DNA of 64,000 bases from Flexivirga oryzae (GTDB lineage Bacteria; Actinomycetota; Actinomycetes; Actinomycetales; Dermatophilaceae). Below the pieces are notes generated by a model that was not told the DNA's origin, did not search any database, and worked only from the letters and a program-made list of their open reading frames with translations. A program made the position numbers and the translations under genes. Position 1 is the first letter of the stretch; the number at the start of each line of letters is the position of its first letter. The stretch is taken from contig NZ_JACHVQ010000001.1 in assembly GCF_014190805.1 (NCBI RefSeq), positions 992,001 to 1,056,000 of the forward strand, given 5' to 3'. Positions 15,449-23,358 of the stretch are shown piece by piece.

Positions 15449-18355
15449 TCACCTCCCTGATCGCACTGTAGTGGCAGCAGTCACCAGCGGCGGGGGAGAA
15501 TGCGGCCGGAAATTCAGCGGTGGCCGAGCCGGGGCGGGGGAGCGAAGCGGAGAATGCGGCCGGAAACCCAGCGGTGGCCGAGCAGGGGCGGGGGAGCGAA
15601 GCGGAGGAGGCCCGTGTCGAGGTCCCCGCGCACGCCGCGTCGGCATACACAGGACATCTGTTAACTTAGGCATACCTAATTTCGAGGAGATGTCTGAATG
15701 CCCCGCTCGCGCACGCCGCACGACCTGCACGTGGTCTCGACCGAGACGATCACCCCGCACCTGACCCGGGTGTGGTTCACCGGCCCGGGATTCGATGCCA
15801 TCGCGGCGCGCACGCAGACCGACGCCTACGTCAAACTCGTCTTCCTCCGGGACGGGGTCGACTACCCGGAGCCGCTGGACCTGGGCGTCGTGCAGGAAAC
15901 GCTTCCGCCCGAGGCGCAGCCGACGTTGCGAACCTACACCGTGCAGCAGGTCGACGATGAGAGCCGCCGGTTCGCCATCGATTTCGTCGTCCACGGCGAC
16001 GAAGGCATCGCCGGTCCGTGGGCCGCGCGGGCGCAGGCGGGCGACAGGCTGCCGATGATGGGTCCCGGTGGTGGCTATTCGCCCAGCGCCGAGGCGGACT
16101 TCCACTTCTTGGTCGCTGACGAGACCGCGTTGCCGGCGGTCAGCGCGGCCCTGCGTGGCATGCCTGCCGGTGCCCGCGGGGTTGTGTATGCCGAGACCGG
16201 CGAGCCGTCCGACGAGGTGGCGTTGCCGCTGCCCGACGGTTTCGAGGTGCACTGGGTGCGCCGGGTCGGGGAGGACCACTCCCAGTTGCGGGACGCGGTG
16301 CTGGCGGCGCCGTGGCCGGACGGTGTCGTGCAGGTCTTCGCGCACGGCGAGGCCGAGGTGACCATGCGCGGCTTGCGGCCCTACTTCCGCAAGGAACGCG
16401 CGGTCCCCGCCTCGCTCGCCTCGATCTCCGGCTACTGGCGGCACGGCCGCTCCGAGGAGGCGTTCCGGACCTGGAAGCGCGAACTCGCGGCCGAGGACGA
16501 GGTGGCTCCGGTCGCCTGAACGCCCGCCGATTTGGTGCTCCGGACCGTCGCTGGCTAGAGTATGGCGGTCGCCGGTTATGCCGGTCCGACACCCTCCCGG
16601 GGCATTGGCGCAGTTGGTAGCGCGCTTCCATGGCATGGAAGAGGTCAGGGGTTCGAATCCCCTATGCTCCACCAAAAGACCGTCTTTCACACCCGCGTCA
16701 CGGCGGACACGGGTGAGAAGGGCGGTTTTCTGTGCTCGGGTGAGGTCAGAGACGTCTGATGCGCGCTGCGCCTGTCGGGTTGCCCGACGGTACGCGGTGG
16801 CGGCTCGGCGGATGTTCGCGAGGGTCAGTGTCTGGTACGGCTGCTGAAGTTCGCCCTGGAGTTCGTCTTCTTCGCCGACCAGGATGCGTTCGAACATGGC
16901 TTGGTTGAACTGGCGCTTGGTGCGGTTTCCAGCGTTCTGGTAGGCGCTTGCGACGTTGGTGAGGTAGCTGAGCGCGTCTTCCAGGTGCTTGGTGGTCGTC
17001 TCGGTTGAGGCGGTGGAGCTGGTGAGCTGGCCGTTGAGGTAGGCCAGCTCGGAGCTGATCCGTGCCTGCTCTCGTCCGAGCAGTTCGAGAGGAACGGCAC
17101 CCCCGTAATGGGCTTGGAGCAGCTTGAGGCGCTGTCCTTCGAGTGCACGTATCTTGCCTTTGGTGCGGCGCTCTTCCTCGGCGCTGTTGGCCAGGATGCG
17201 CTCGATCTCGTCCTTGAGGTAGTCCTGTATGGCGCTTGCTTCGTCTGCGGTGAGGTGGTTGTCGGGGTGTTCGTAGAGCGCTTCGACGCGTTGCTCGATC
17301 TTCTCGATGCGCTGGGCCTTCTGGCGGCAGGCGGTGCGCTTCTGGTGGCGCCCGACACAGACGAAGTAAGGGTACGAGGTGCCGTGCCGGTTGGTGTTGA
17401 CCGATACGACCATCCGAGACTCACACTGCAGGCACCACAAGCTGGACTTCAGGAAGTGCGGGTGAGCACGCGATTTCTCGCCGTCGTGGGCTCGAGAGCG
17501 AAGAATTGCTTGTACGCGGTTGAAGGTGTCCTCGGAGACGAGCGCGTCGTGCTGCCCGTCGTATTCGACCCCGTTGTAGACGATTTTGCCGAGGTAGTAA
17601 CGGTTGCGCAGGCACTTGTGCAGGTGGCTCCTGGTGAGGGGCTTGGACGCCCACTGGGCACTCGGCAACGTGGTCAGTCCGCGTCGTTCGAGTTCATCTC
17701 GCATCGTGATGATAGTCCAGTTGCCGGTGGCGTAGGCCTCGAATGCCCAGCGCATCAGGGGGCCGCGCTCAGCATCTACCTCAACGTAGCGACGTTCGAT
17801 ACCGTTCAGGAACTCGCGCTTGTTGATGTAGCCGGTCGGTGCGCGGCCGTTGGTGCCGCCGGTGATGGCCTTCTGGTTGCGTCCCTTCTTGACTTCCTGG
17901 GAGAGGTTGTCGGAGTAGAACTGGTTGATCGATCCCAGGATGCCGTGAGTGAGTTTGCCAGCGGGAGTCTCGTCGATGTTCTCCATGACGGAGACGAGCT
18001 TGACCCCGGCCGTTTCGATGGCGAGCGTGATCATGACGTCGTCGGCTCGGTTGCGTGCTAGCCGGTCAAGTTTGTGCACGATGATGAACTCGGGTGGATC
18101 GATCTCGAGGCGGCGGAGCATCTCTTGAAGGGCCGGGCGGTTGGTGTTGCGACCGGTTTCCCCAGGTTCAGGGAACTCCTCGGTGATGACCGCACCAAGC
18201 GCTTCTGCTTTTCGAGTGTTGGCGGCCCGTTGTGCCGGGATGGACAAGCCCTCCGGCTCGCCACCCTTTGACGCTTGCCTGGCTGTGGAGACTCGCAGGT
18301 ATGTCCAGGCGGTGCCTGGCTTCGGGGCTGGTCGGGCGATTTTTCGTGAGCTCAT
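15449..18355 (-). CDS. Large serine recombinase (island integrase), frame reading through tRNA-Ala
   Basis: The recombinase proper runs from 18355 to about 16675 (roughly 560 residues). The catalytic Ser is in TYLRVSTARQ, with the resolvase core IIVHKLDRLARNRADD. A recombinase domain, a zinc-ribbon (CLQCESRMVVS and a later Cys pair) and a coiled coil follow. The frame has no stop before the tRNA. It continues antisense through tRNA-Ala (HRGFEPLTSSMPWKRATNCA) and the siderophore gene to a stop at 15449, for 968 residues in total. After integration the C-terminus is thus supplied by chromosomal DNA. It overlaps the ImmA gene stop at 18352-18355. Confidence 0.85.
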   Translation of the reverse strand: MSSRKIARPAPKPGTAWTYLRVSTARQASKGGEPEGLSIPAQRAANTRKAEALGAVITEEFPEPGETGRNTNRPALQEMLRRLEIDPPEFIIVHKLDRLARNRADDVMITLAIETAGVKLVSVMENIDETPAGKLTHGILGSINQFYSDNLSQEVKKGRNQKAITGGTNGRAPTGYINKREFLNGIERRYVEVDAERGPLMRWAFEAYATGNWTIITMRDELERRGLTTLPSAQWASKPLTRSHLHKCLRNRYYLGKIVYNGVEYDGQHDALVSEDTFNRVQAILRSRAHDGEKSRAHPHFLKSSLWCLQCESRMVVSVNTNRHGTSYPYFVCVGRHQKRTACRQKAQRIEKIEQRVEALYEHPDNHLTADEASAIQDYLKDEIERILANSAEEERRTKGKIRALEGQRLKLLQAHYGGAVPLELLGREQARISSELAYLNGQLTSSTASTETTTKHLEDALSYLTNVASAYQNAGNRTKRQFNQAMFERILVGEEDELQGELQQPYQTLTLANIRRAATAYRRATRQAQRASDVSDLTRAQKTALLTRVRRDAGVKDGLLVEHRGFEPLTSSMPWKRATNCANAPGGCRTGITGDRHTLASDGPEHQIGGRSGDRSHLVLGREFALPGPERLLGAAVPPVAGDRGERGGDRAFLAEVGPQAAHGHLGLAVREDLHDTVRPRRRQHRVPQLGVVLPDPAHPVHLETVGQRQRHLVGRLAGLGIHNPAGTGRHATQGRADRRQRGLVSDQEVEVRLGAGRIATTGTHHRQPVARLRPRGPRTGDAFVAVDDEIDGEPAALIVDLLHGVGSQRRLRLGRKRFLHDAQVQRLRVVDPVPEEDEFDVGVGLRARRDGIESRAGEPHPGQVRGDRLGRDHVQVVRRARAGHSDISSKLGMPKLTDVLCMPTRRARGPRHGPPPLRSPAPARPPLGFRPHSPLRSPAPARPPLNFRPHSPPPLVTAATTVRSGR
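15496..15603. repeat. Two tandem 54-bp REP-like repeats
   Basis: Copies at 15496-15549 and 15550-15603 both read GAGAATGCGGCCGGAAA-NNN-AGCGGTGGCCGAGC-N-GGGGCGGGGGAGCGAAGCG and differ at only a few positions. The following GTGTCGAGGTCCCCGC matches the tail of the element at 13051. They lie in the spacer between the divergent SDR and siderophore genes. Confidence 0.8.
15661..15679. promoter_or_regulatory. IdeR/DtxR-type iron box
   Basis: TTAACTTAGGCATACCTAA at 15661-15679 closely follows the IdeR/DtxR/DmdR consensus (TTAGGTTAGGCTAACCTAA) with an intact TTAGGCNTNCCTAA core. It ends 18 bases before the ATG of the siderophore-interacting protein, a position suited to iron-dependent repression. 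Confidence 0.82.
15698..16519 (+). CDS. Siderophore-interacting protein (ferric-siderophore reductase)
   Basis: 273 residues with ATG at 15698 behind a GAGGAG site. An N-terminal FAD-binding barrel (LTRVWFTGPGFDAIA; LRTYTVQQVD with the RxYT flavin contact; FVVHGDEGIAGPWAARAQAGD) is followed by a SIP NAD(P)-binding domain (YFRKERAVPASLASISGYWRHGRSEEAFRTWKREL). Such enzymes reduce ferric siderophores in the cytosol to release iron. The upstream iron box fits. The entire gene is covered on the opposite strand by the read-through frame of the integrase. Confidence 0.92.
   Translation: MPRSRTPHDLHVVSTETITPHLTRVWFTGPGFDAIAARTQTDAYVKLVFLRDGVDYPEPLDLGVVQETLPPEAQPTLRTYTVQQVDDESRRFAIDFVVHGDEGIAGPWAARAQAGDRLPMMGPGGGYSPSAEADFHFLVADETALPAVSAALRGMPAGARGVVYAETGEPSDEVALPLPDGFEVHWVRRVGEDHSQLRDAVLAAPWPDGVVQVFAHGEAEVTMRGLRPYFRKERAVPASLASISGYWRHGRSEEAFRTWKRELAAEDEVAPVA
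16599..16674 (+). tRNA. tRNA-Ala (GGC anticodon)
   Basis: 76 nt with encoded CCA. The acceptor stem GGGGCAT pairs with ATGCTCC. The anticodon stem-loop is CTTCC-ATGGCAT-GGAAG, placing GGC at 34-36, which reads GCC/GCU alanine codons. The T-arm is CAGGG-GTTCGAATC-CCCTA. The mobile island begins immediately after the CCA, so this is its integration target. Confidence 0.97.
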
Positions 18356-18999
18356 CTGGTAGGGGCTTTCTGATAGTTAGCGGAGCGAATCGGTCGAGTT
18401 CGAGGTAGTGCGCAGCGTGGGGTTGGTTCGGTCAGTCCGAGCTGGGCGAGGCGAACGGAGATTGCGCGGATTGATACATCGAACAGCCACGACAGGTCTT
18501 CGGGGGATTGGACTCGGTTACCCCAGGCGCGCAGCATGAGCCGCTTGGGCATGAGGACGCAGCCAGCAAAGTAGTCAGCGACTTGCTCGGCTTGCCGGTC
18601 AGCGCTGGTAAATCGGCTACCGGTGTAGAGGTAGCTGGTTGAGCCGTGGTCGATGATGTGTTTGTACTCGTGGATCAGCGAGAAGCGCTGGCGAGCCTCG
18701 GACTCGCCACTGTTGATGCCGATGACCCATCCGCTGTTGTCTCGATCCCAGTAGCTGACGCCGGAGGTGGGTAACGGGCGGCGTTCGATGCGGATGCGTG
18801 GCAGTTCGCTGATGGATTCGACGGGAAACGATTCGTCGTCGGTGGCAGCGATGAGTTCGCGCAGTCGTGCCGCTTGCAGTTCGGCGATGCGCAGTGCTTC
18901 GGCGAAGGTGCAAGGACGGGTAGGGGTGAGCGAGCGGAGGCGTTTGAGCACGCTCGGCTGCATGGTGGTCAGGGGTGTTCGGGTTGGTGCGTTTTGCAT
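18352..18999 (-). CDS. ImmA/IrrE-family metallopeptidase
   Basis: 215 residues with a strong AAAGGAGG site before the ATG. The zinc-protease motif HEYKH occurs in FSLIHEYKHIIDH, with a downstream Glu in RQAEQVADYFAGCVLMPKRL. ImmA enzymes cleave an XRE-type repressor to switch on a mobile element. The XRE gene lies just upstream and the recombinase just downstream (ATGA overlap), so the three form an operon. After the peptidase domain there is a short winged-helix-like tail (LSWLFDVSIRAISVRLAQLGL). Confidence 0.9.
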   Translation of the reverse strand: MQNAPTRTPLTTMQPSVLKRLRSLTPTRPCTFAEALRIAELQAARLRELIAATDDESFPVESISELPRIRIERRPLPTSGVSYWDRDNSGWVIGINSGESEARQRFSLIHEYKHIIDHGSTSYLYTGSRFTSADRQAEQVADYFAGCVLMPKRLMLRAWGNRVQSPEDLSWLFDVSIRAISVRLAQLGLTEPTPRCALPRTRPIRSANYQKAPTR

Positions 19000-19041
19000 G
19001 GCGTGTGCCTCCTTTCGTTTAGTGACTGATCTGTGTGGGTG

Positions 19042-19419
19042 TTACTGTTCGTCTTCGCCTGATGCCGGACCGGACAGGTCGTGTTGGGTGGCGAGCTTCG
19101 CTACAAACGCCTCGATCTCATCCAGTGCTTCCGGACTCATCGTGCGGTACTTGGCTCGCATATATGGCCGCAACCCGGGCAGCCCTTTCGGCAGTGGATA
19201 CCCGGCAAGCGCGAAGACGTCGGCGAGGGGAGCTTTCAGCACTTCAGCGATCCGCTGCAACGTGTCCGGAGCCGGACTACGTATTTGGCCGTTCTCGATC
19301 CGGACGACTTGTGACTGAATGACCCCAGCCTTCTCGCTGACGTCGTAAGTCGACAGCCTCGCCTCGTGCCGCTTCCGCTTGAAGTACGTGCCAAGTTCGG
19401 CCGCTCGTTCCAGATTCAT
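19042..19419 (-). CDS. XRE-family repressor of the island
   Basis: 125 residues from ATG at 19419 behind AAGGAG. The helix-turn-helix spans about 12-65 (LGTYFKRKRHEARLSTYDVSEKAGVIQSQVVRIENGQ), followed by a linker and an acidic C-terminus likely to be the ImmA cleavage or contact region. It is transcribed toward ImmA and the recombinase. An ATGCA-N4-TGCAT palindrome sits in its own promoter and recurs twice at the tra promoter near 30.25 kb, making this the best candidate for the factor that binds it. Confidence 0.9.
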   Translation of the reverse strand: MNLERAAELGTYFKRKRHEARLSTYDVSEKAGVIQSQVVRIENGQIRSPAPDTLQRIAEVLKAPLADVFALAGYPLPKGLPGLRPYMRAKYRTMSPEALDEIEAFVAKLATQHDLSGPASGEDEQ

Positions 19420-19729
19420 ATATTCTCCTTTTCTACCTCCCATTATATTCCTTTCAATGCAGAGTTGCATCGAAAATGTGTTGTAGAAAAGTCGAGAACG
19501 TTTATGGGAGGACGGCCTTTCTTTAAGAATACCGAAACGCTACGTGCGGTGTAACCGTTCGTTCACCCGACAGGACCAGATGGTCGGGCCGGACGTAGGC
19601 AGTCTGGCCGGGCAGATGCGACGTAGCGAGTGGTGCATCGCGTCGAGCCTGTCGGTGCCTGGCTTTAGCGTGATGTGCGTCACGTCCGGCTGGTTCAGGA
19701 GGCCGGACCTTCCAGAGTGGAGCGGAGCA
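19420..19729. promoter_or_regulatory. XRE promoter with ATGCA-N4-TGCAT operator
   Basis: Reading on the minus strand, a perfect TATAAT hexamer at about 19443-19448 lies upstream of the XRE ribosome site. The palindrome ATGCA-GAGT-TGCAT (19457-19470) covers the -35 side of the spacer. The rest of this 310-base gap up to the GTG at 19730 contains no convincing gene; short frames there lack ribosome sites. Confidence 0.7.
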
Positions 19730-20608
19730 GTGATCTCGTTTTTGGAGACGGCCCTGACGGGCCGGTGGGGCGGGGTGGTGACGGGCGGAGTCTTCTTCGT
19801 GCTGTCCTGTCTCTTCGCGGTCGGGCTTAACTGGCACGCAGCCCGACAGGACCGCGTACGAGCCAAGCATCCGACTGATCGGGGCCAGCACAACAACGCC
19901 AACAGTCACATCAACGGCAACGGCAACACCGTTGATATCCGCCAGTCGAACTGGCATCAGGACAACCGGGTCTACGTCCAGCCACCTCAGGGCGGCGGCG
20001 ACAGCGATGCAGTGTGGGGGTATCTGTTGGTAGCGATGGTCGCCGGGATCGCCGTCTGTGTGGGCGCCGCGCTGGTCGGTGCCCAGCCGTTGCGCCTGAT
20101 CGGCGGTGCGGCCATCGGCAGCACTGTTGGCATCCTGGTGATCGTGGCGTGGCTGAGCAGGCAGCGTGGTCCGAAACTGACCGCAGGTTTCGCGGTGCTG
20201 GGTGCGGCGCTGCTGTATGCCTCCAGCATGCTGCTGGACGACGCTCGCATCGACGGACAGAGCCTGGCGGACGTGCGCCAGGCTCTGCCGGGCGGTGGGT
20301 TGATCACGAAGTGGAGCGCGATGACGGATGCCGGTCGCTGGCTCTCGGGCGACGCGGCGGCGGTGTTGCTGGCAGCGGTGCTGGCGGCCACCATTATCGT
20401 GTTCGTGGCGTTGCGGGCACTGGCGATGACTCTGCACGAGTCGCACACGCCGACTGGGCTGACGCATCGTCTGTCGCCCGCCGCGAAGTCCCGGGCAGCG
20501 ATCGTTGCGATGCTGTGTGTCACCGTTCTCACGTTGACGCTCGCCTCTGGGACCCCGGCCATGTGGCTGCGTGACCACGCCCAGACGCAGGTCAACGCCA
20601 ACAGGTAG
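19730..20608 (+). CDS. Unknown multi-pass membrane protein with Asn/Gly-rich loop
   Basis: 292 residues from GTG at 19730, chosen for the GTGGAGCGG ribosome site; the frame is open further upstream to 19544. One helix (WGGVVTGGVFFVLSCLFAVGL) precedes a polar loop containing HNNANSHINGNGNTVDI. Several further helices follow (LLVAMVAGIAVCVGAALVG; IGGAAIGSTVGILVIVAWL; AAAVLLAAVLAATIIVFVAL; AAIVAMLCVTVLTLTLA). No family is recognised. The loop is reminiscent of low-complexity Asn-rich segments of membrane-anchored effectors, but that is only a resemblance. Confidence 0.6.
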   Translation: MISFLETALTGRWGGVVTGGVFFVLSCLFAVGLNWHAARQDRVRAKHPTDRGQHNNANSHINGNGNTVDIRQSNWHQDNRVYVQPPQGGGDSDAVWGYLLVAMVAGIAVCVGAALVGAQPLRLIGGAAIGSTVGILVIVAWLSRQRGPKLTAGFAVLGAALLYASSMLLDDARIDGQSLADVRQALPGGGLITKWSAMTDAGRWLSGDAAAVLLAAVLAATIIVFVALRALAMTLHESHTPTGLTHRLSPAAKSRAAIVAMLCVTVLTLTLASGTPAMWLRDHAQTQVNANR

Positions 20609-20751
20609 CAACGCAAGATCTGGTGCTGCGGTACAGATGGTCCGCTTGAGCATGGGAATGACATTCGGGTTGAGGGTCGGAGTCAGGGAGCACGTGGTGC
20701 TCAACCTGACTCCGACCGGTGGATGGGTGGAGGTGCGAGCCAGCCGATGGA

Positions 20752-21033
20752 TCAGCTGGTCGCGGACTTGCGCGGCGTGCGGGGCTTGCTTGGCGTGGTG
20801 CCAAACAGCGCCTCGATCGCAGCGCGCTGCTCGTCGGCTTGCCGGGTGATGGCGTCCTGGAACTCGCTCGCCTTGGCGGCGGTATCCGGGTTGGCTGCCA
20901 TGGCTTCGACTTCCTTCTCGATCGCGCTGCGGATCGCATCGGTGATCGAGATGCCGGTGAGCTTGGCCAGGATGGTGAGCCGGTTGTGCAGGTCACCGTC
21001 CAGGCGGATCGCCAACGTCTTGACATCAGACAT
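20752..21033 (-). CDS. Ribbon-helix-helix-like small DNA-binding protein
   Basis: 93 residues from ATG at 21033 behind AAGGAGAC. The N-terminus KTLAIRLDGDLHNRLTILAKLTGISITDAIRSAIEKEVEAM matches the RHH fold (beta strand then two helices) found in antitoxins and plasmid partition or relaxosome accessory proteins. A Lys/Pro-rich tail follows. No toxin partner is adjacent, so an antitoxin role is not supported. A regulatory or relaxosome-accessory role within the island is possible. Confidence 0.7.
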   Translation of the reverse strand: MSDVKTLAIRLDGDLHNRLTILAKLTGISITDAIRSAIEKEVEAMAANPDTAAKASEFQDAITRQADEQRAAIEALFGTTPSKPRTPRKSATS

Positions 21034-21237
21034 GACGATTTGTCTCCTTCCTGAGGGTGTTCGCCCTGTCCCTGCTGGCGCAGTGACAGGCCACCGTCCT
21101 CGGGGTGGTGCAGCCCTCGACCGCGGTGGTCGGGTGACTGCAGGCTCCCGAGGCCTCGGTTCAGACACGGATCTACGGGTCGTCCACTAGGCTGGGGGAC
21201 TCGGCCAAACTCAGACGGAGACGGACGTCCATATCCA

Positions 21238-21837
21238 ATGATCGCAACCCTTCCACTGCAAGCGAGTTCGCCCGTCATCTCATCGACCAGGCAAGGTTCG
21301 ACGCATAGTCGTTTACGCGGCATAATTTCCTTGGCTCCTACAGTGGCTCGCATCCCGATAGCGACACTTGTGGTCATAGCTATCCTGGGCGATGCTCATG
21401 GGCGCGCGGCTGTCTGGCTCGGGGCGTTCGTTGTCCTCGACATCGTTGATGGGTTGATTGCGCGGGCGATTGATCGCGAGACGGCATTTCGGCGAGCGTT
21501 GGATAGTACGATCGACCACGTCGCTATCTGTACATGCATTGCCGTGATGACGGTGTCCCATCCCGCAATCTTGAGTGCGGGCGCAATAATTGTGCTTCGC
21601 GATATCATACAGGCGGGAGTCTCTGCTCAAATGATTCGTAAGCACCATGTCGTCGCGACGGGGCGTGGATTGCATGCTGTTTACACCATTCTTGTTGCGG
21701 CGTGGGGGCTAGTTTGGATACTCCGTGGTGATTCTCCACTGTGGTTCTCGTGGGTCGTGGGGTGTGCTGGGATCGTTACGCTTGCCGACTACGTAAACTC
21801 TTGCAACAGCGTGGTCGCGCGACGTACAGAGATATGA
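21238..21837 (+). CDS. CDP-alcohol phosphatidyltransferase-like membrane protein (variant active site)
   Basis: 199 residues. The membrane-embedded motif DIVDGLIAR-x8-R-x3-D-x3-D (DIVDGLIARAIDRETAFRR, then ALDSTID) follows the family pattern D-x2-DG-x2-AR-x8-G-x3-D-x3-D. The conserved Gly is replaced by Arg, but all Asp ligands are kept. Family enzymes make phospholipids by displacing CMP from a CDP-alcohol. The gene is AT-richer than the backbone, and its stop overlaps the next start (ATGA). Catalytic competence is uncertain because of the Gly-to-Arg change. Confidence 0.72.
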   Translation: MIATLPLQASSPVISSTRQGSTHSRLRGIISLAPTVARIPIATLVVIAILGDAHGRAAVWLGAFVVLDIVDGLIARAIDRETAFRRALDSTIDHVAICTCIAVMTVSHPAILSAGAIIVLRDIIQAGVSAQMIRKHHVVATGRGLHAVYTILVAAWGLVWILRGDSPLWFSWVVGCAGIVTLADYVNSCNSVVARRTEI

Positions 21838-22487
21838 CGGGGGCATTGGAATCCCCGGCAGAACGGAAGCAAACCGATGAGGCGTTCGATCCGCGGTCGC
21901 AGTTAGCGGCCATCGCGATTGCCACGTTTCTGTCGTTGTGCTACATATTCTTAACCGCCCCTGTTGTAGAAAACCGGCCGCGTGCGGGGAATCAGCTCAA
22001 GGGTGTGTCGTATCCATCGAGCTTCATGGTTGCATGCCTTTTAGTAGTGGGCCTCGGATTTATGGGAACTGTAGACAGCTTCAGGGCGTTCCTGCCGAGT
22101 GCGATTGTTCAGTGGGGCCAGGAGAGGACACGGGTCCTCCGTAACATAGTTCTCTACGTTGACACATTTTTATCTATCGGCATTCTGGGTTGGGTGACGT
22201 ATTTTTCGGGCGGTCCATTGACTAGTCCCTATTCGGTGATTTTAATCTCGGTTGCGCTTATATCGCCGTTCATAACTGACAGCATGACTCCAGCGGTGGT
22301 GGTCTCAGTAATGGTTGGCTGCTGGTATCTGTTCTGGTGGTACTATTCAAATAGGCAACAAGTGGCGTCCTTTGATCGCCCTGGATGGCTTATATTTGCC
22401 ACTACATTTGTTAGCGTCATTATTACAATGCTCATGGAGTACGTCCGCAGGCAGCGGGAGAAGTCTCTGGATGCGTCGTCTGGGTAA
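21834..22487 (+). CDS. Unknown integral membrane protein coupled to the phosphatidyltransferase
   Basis: 217 residues from ATG at 21834 in an ATGA overlap. About five to six hydrophobic helices are visible (LAAIAIATFLSLCYIFLTA; FMVACLLVVGLGFMGTV; VLYVDTFLSIGILGWVTYF; VILISVALISPFI; VVVSVMVGCWYLFWW; LIFATTFVSVIITMLM), ending in a basic tail. No conserved catalytic motif is recognised. Coupling to the preceding gene suggests a shared membrane-lipid or envelope role. The 262 bases after it (22488-22749) show no gene. Confidence 0.6.
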   Translation: MTGALESPAERKQTDEAFDPRSQLAAIAIATFLSLCYIFLTAPVVENRPRAGNQLKGVSYPSSFMVACLLVVGLGFMGTVDSFRAFLPSAIVQWGQERTRVLRNIVLYVDTFLSIGILGWVTYFSGGPLTSPYSVILISVALISPFITDSMTPAVVVSVMVGCWYLFWWYYSNRQQVASFDRPGWLIFATTFVSVIITMLMEYVRRQREKSLDASSG

Positions 22488-22749
22488 TTGCGGGCTACCC
22501 AGACTGAAATGCTTACGCCTTTCTGAGTTGGTGGATGAGTGCTAATGTAAGGACGATGGCAGTCGATGAGACGACGGTCGTCATCAGTGATCCTGTAAAC
22601 ATGAGCGACGTAAAAGTCATCACACTTAGTATGGCAATTGTGCGAAAGACACAATTTTGGGACATGACTCACCTCCAATATTTGATTGGGGAGCCCGCGC
22701 CCTTTATTTAATCACGAAATGTAGATATTTCTGCAAAATTCCCGCACAA

Positions 22750-23358
22750 TCACATGATCCTGAAAATCCAGCACCCACCGTCGTCCTTGTGACAGACGTA
22801 GACATCGTCACTGAGCCAGGCATCACGTGCCCAGGCTTCGTAGTCGATGCGGATGTACGGGGCGAGATGGTCGCCGAACTCGGTCTCGATGCGTTGCTCG
22901 ATGTCGCTGTCGCCGAGGACTTCACGTGCCCAGGCTTCAGGTGAGTCGTACTCGCCGAGGTAGCTGTCCTCGAAGGCATCGAGCATGTCCGGATCAGCGT
23001 CGTGCAGCTGAGCCCAGGTGGCAAAGACCGGACCGTGCTCCTGGATGCCACGAGCGACTTTGGCCACCGTCGTGAGCTGCTCGTACTGCTCTGGCCGGAA
23101 GTCTCCAAAGTCGTCGTAGTCGAAGATCGCGTACTCCTCGGCACCGAGTTCTTCGCTGTTCGCCACGATGCGCTGTGCTTCCGAGATGAGCTGCTCGTCA
23201 TCGACAGCAGCGTCGACCCATTCGCCGGTAAGAGCGCCGTTGTTGTAGTCGGCCAGGGAGCCGATCCATACCCTCGGGTTGAGTTCTGGCTCGCGTTCTC
23301 GGGATGCTTCGTGTTCGGGCTGGTCGCCCGGACTCGGTTGTGGTTGCTTCTCATTCAT
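22750..23358 (-). CDS. ardA: Antirestriction protein ArdA
   Basis: 202 residues from ATG at 23358 with a perfect AAGGAGGTGATC site. PRVWIGSLADYNNGALTGEWVDA is the ArdA N-terminal signature, and the protein is strongly acidic throughout (DNA mimic). ArdA binds type I restriction-modification enzymes in place of DNA and protects incoming mobile DNA. Its start overlaps the stop of the methyltransferase (ATGAATGA), so translation is coupled. Confidence 0.9.
   Translation of the reverse strand: MNEKQPQPSPGDQPEHEASREREPELNPRVWIGSLADYNNGALTGEWVDAAVDDEQLISEAQRIVANSEELGAEEYAIFDYDDFGDFRPEQYEQLTTVAKVARGIQEHGPVFATWAQLHDADPDMLDAFEDSYLGEYDSPEAWAREVLGDSDIEQRIETEFGDHLAPYIRIDYEAWARDAWLSDDVYVCHKDDGGCWIFRIM

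Noticed and set aside
22343..22678. 111-codon minus-strand frame after the membrane gene
   Set aside because: No ribosome site, no domain and Cys/His-rich random composition; treated as non-coding.
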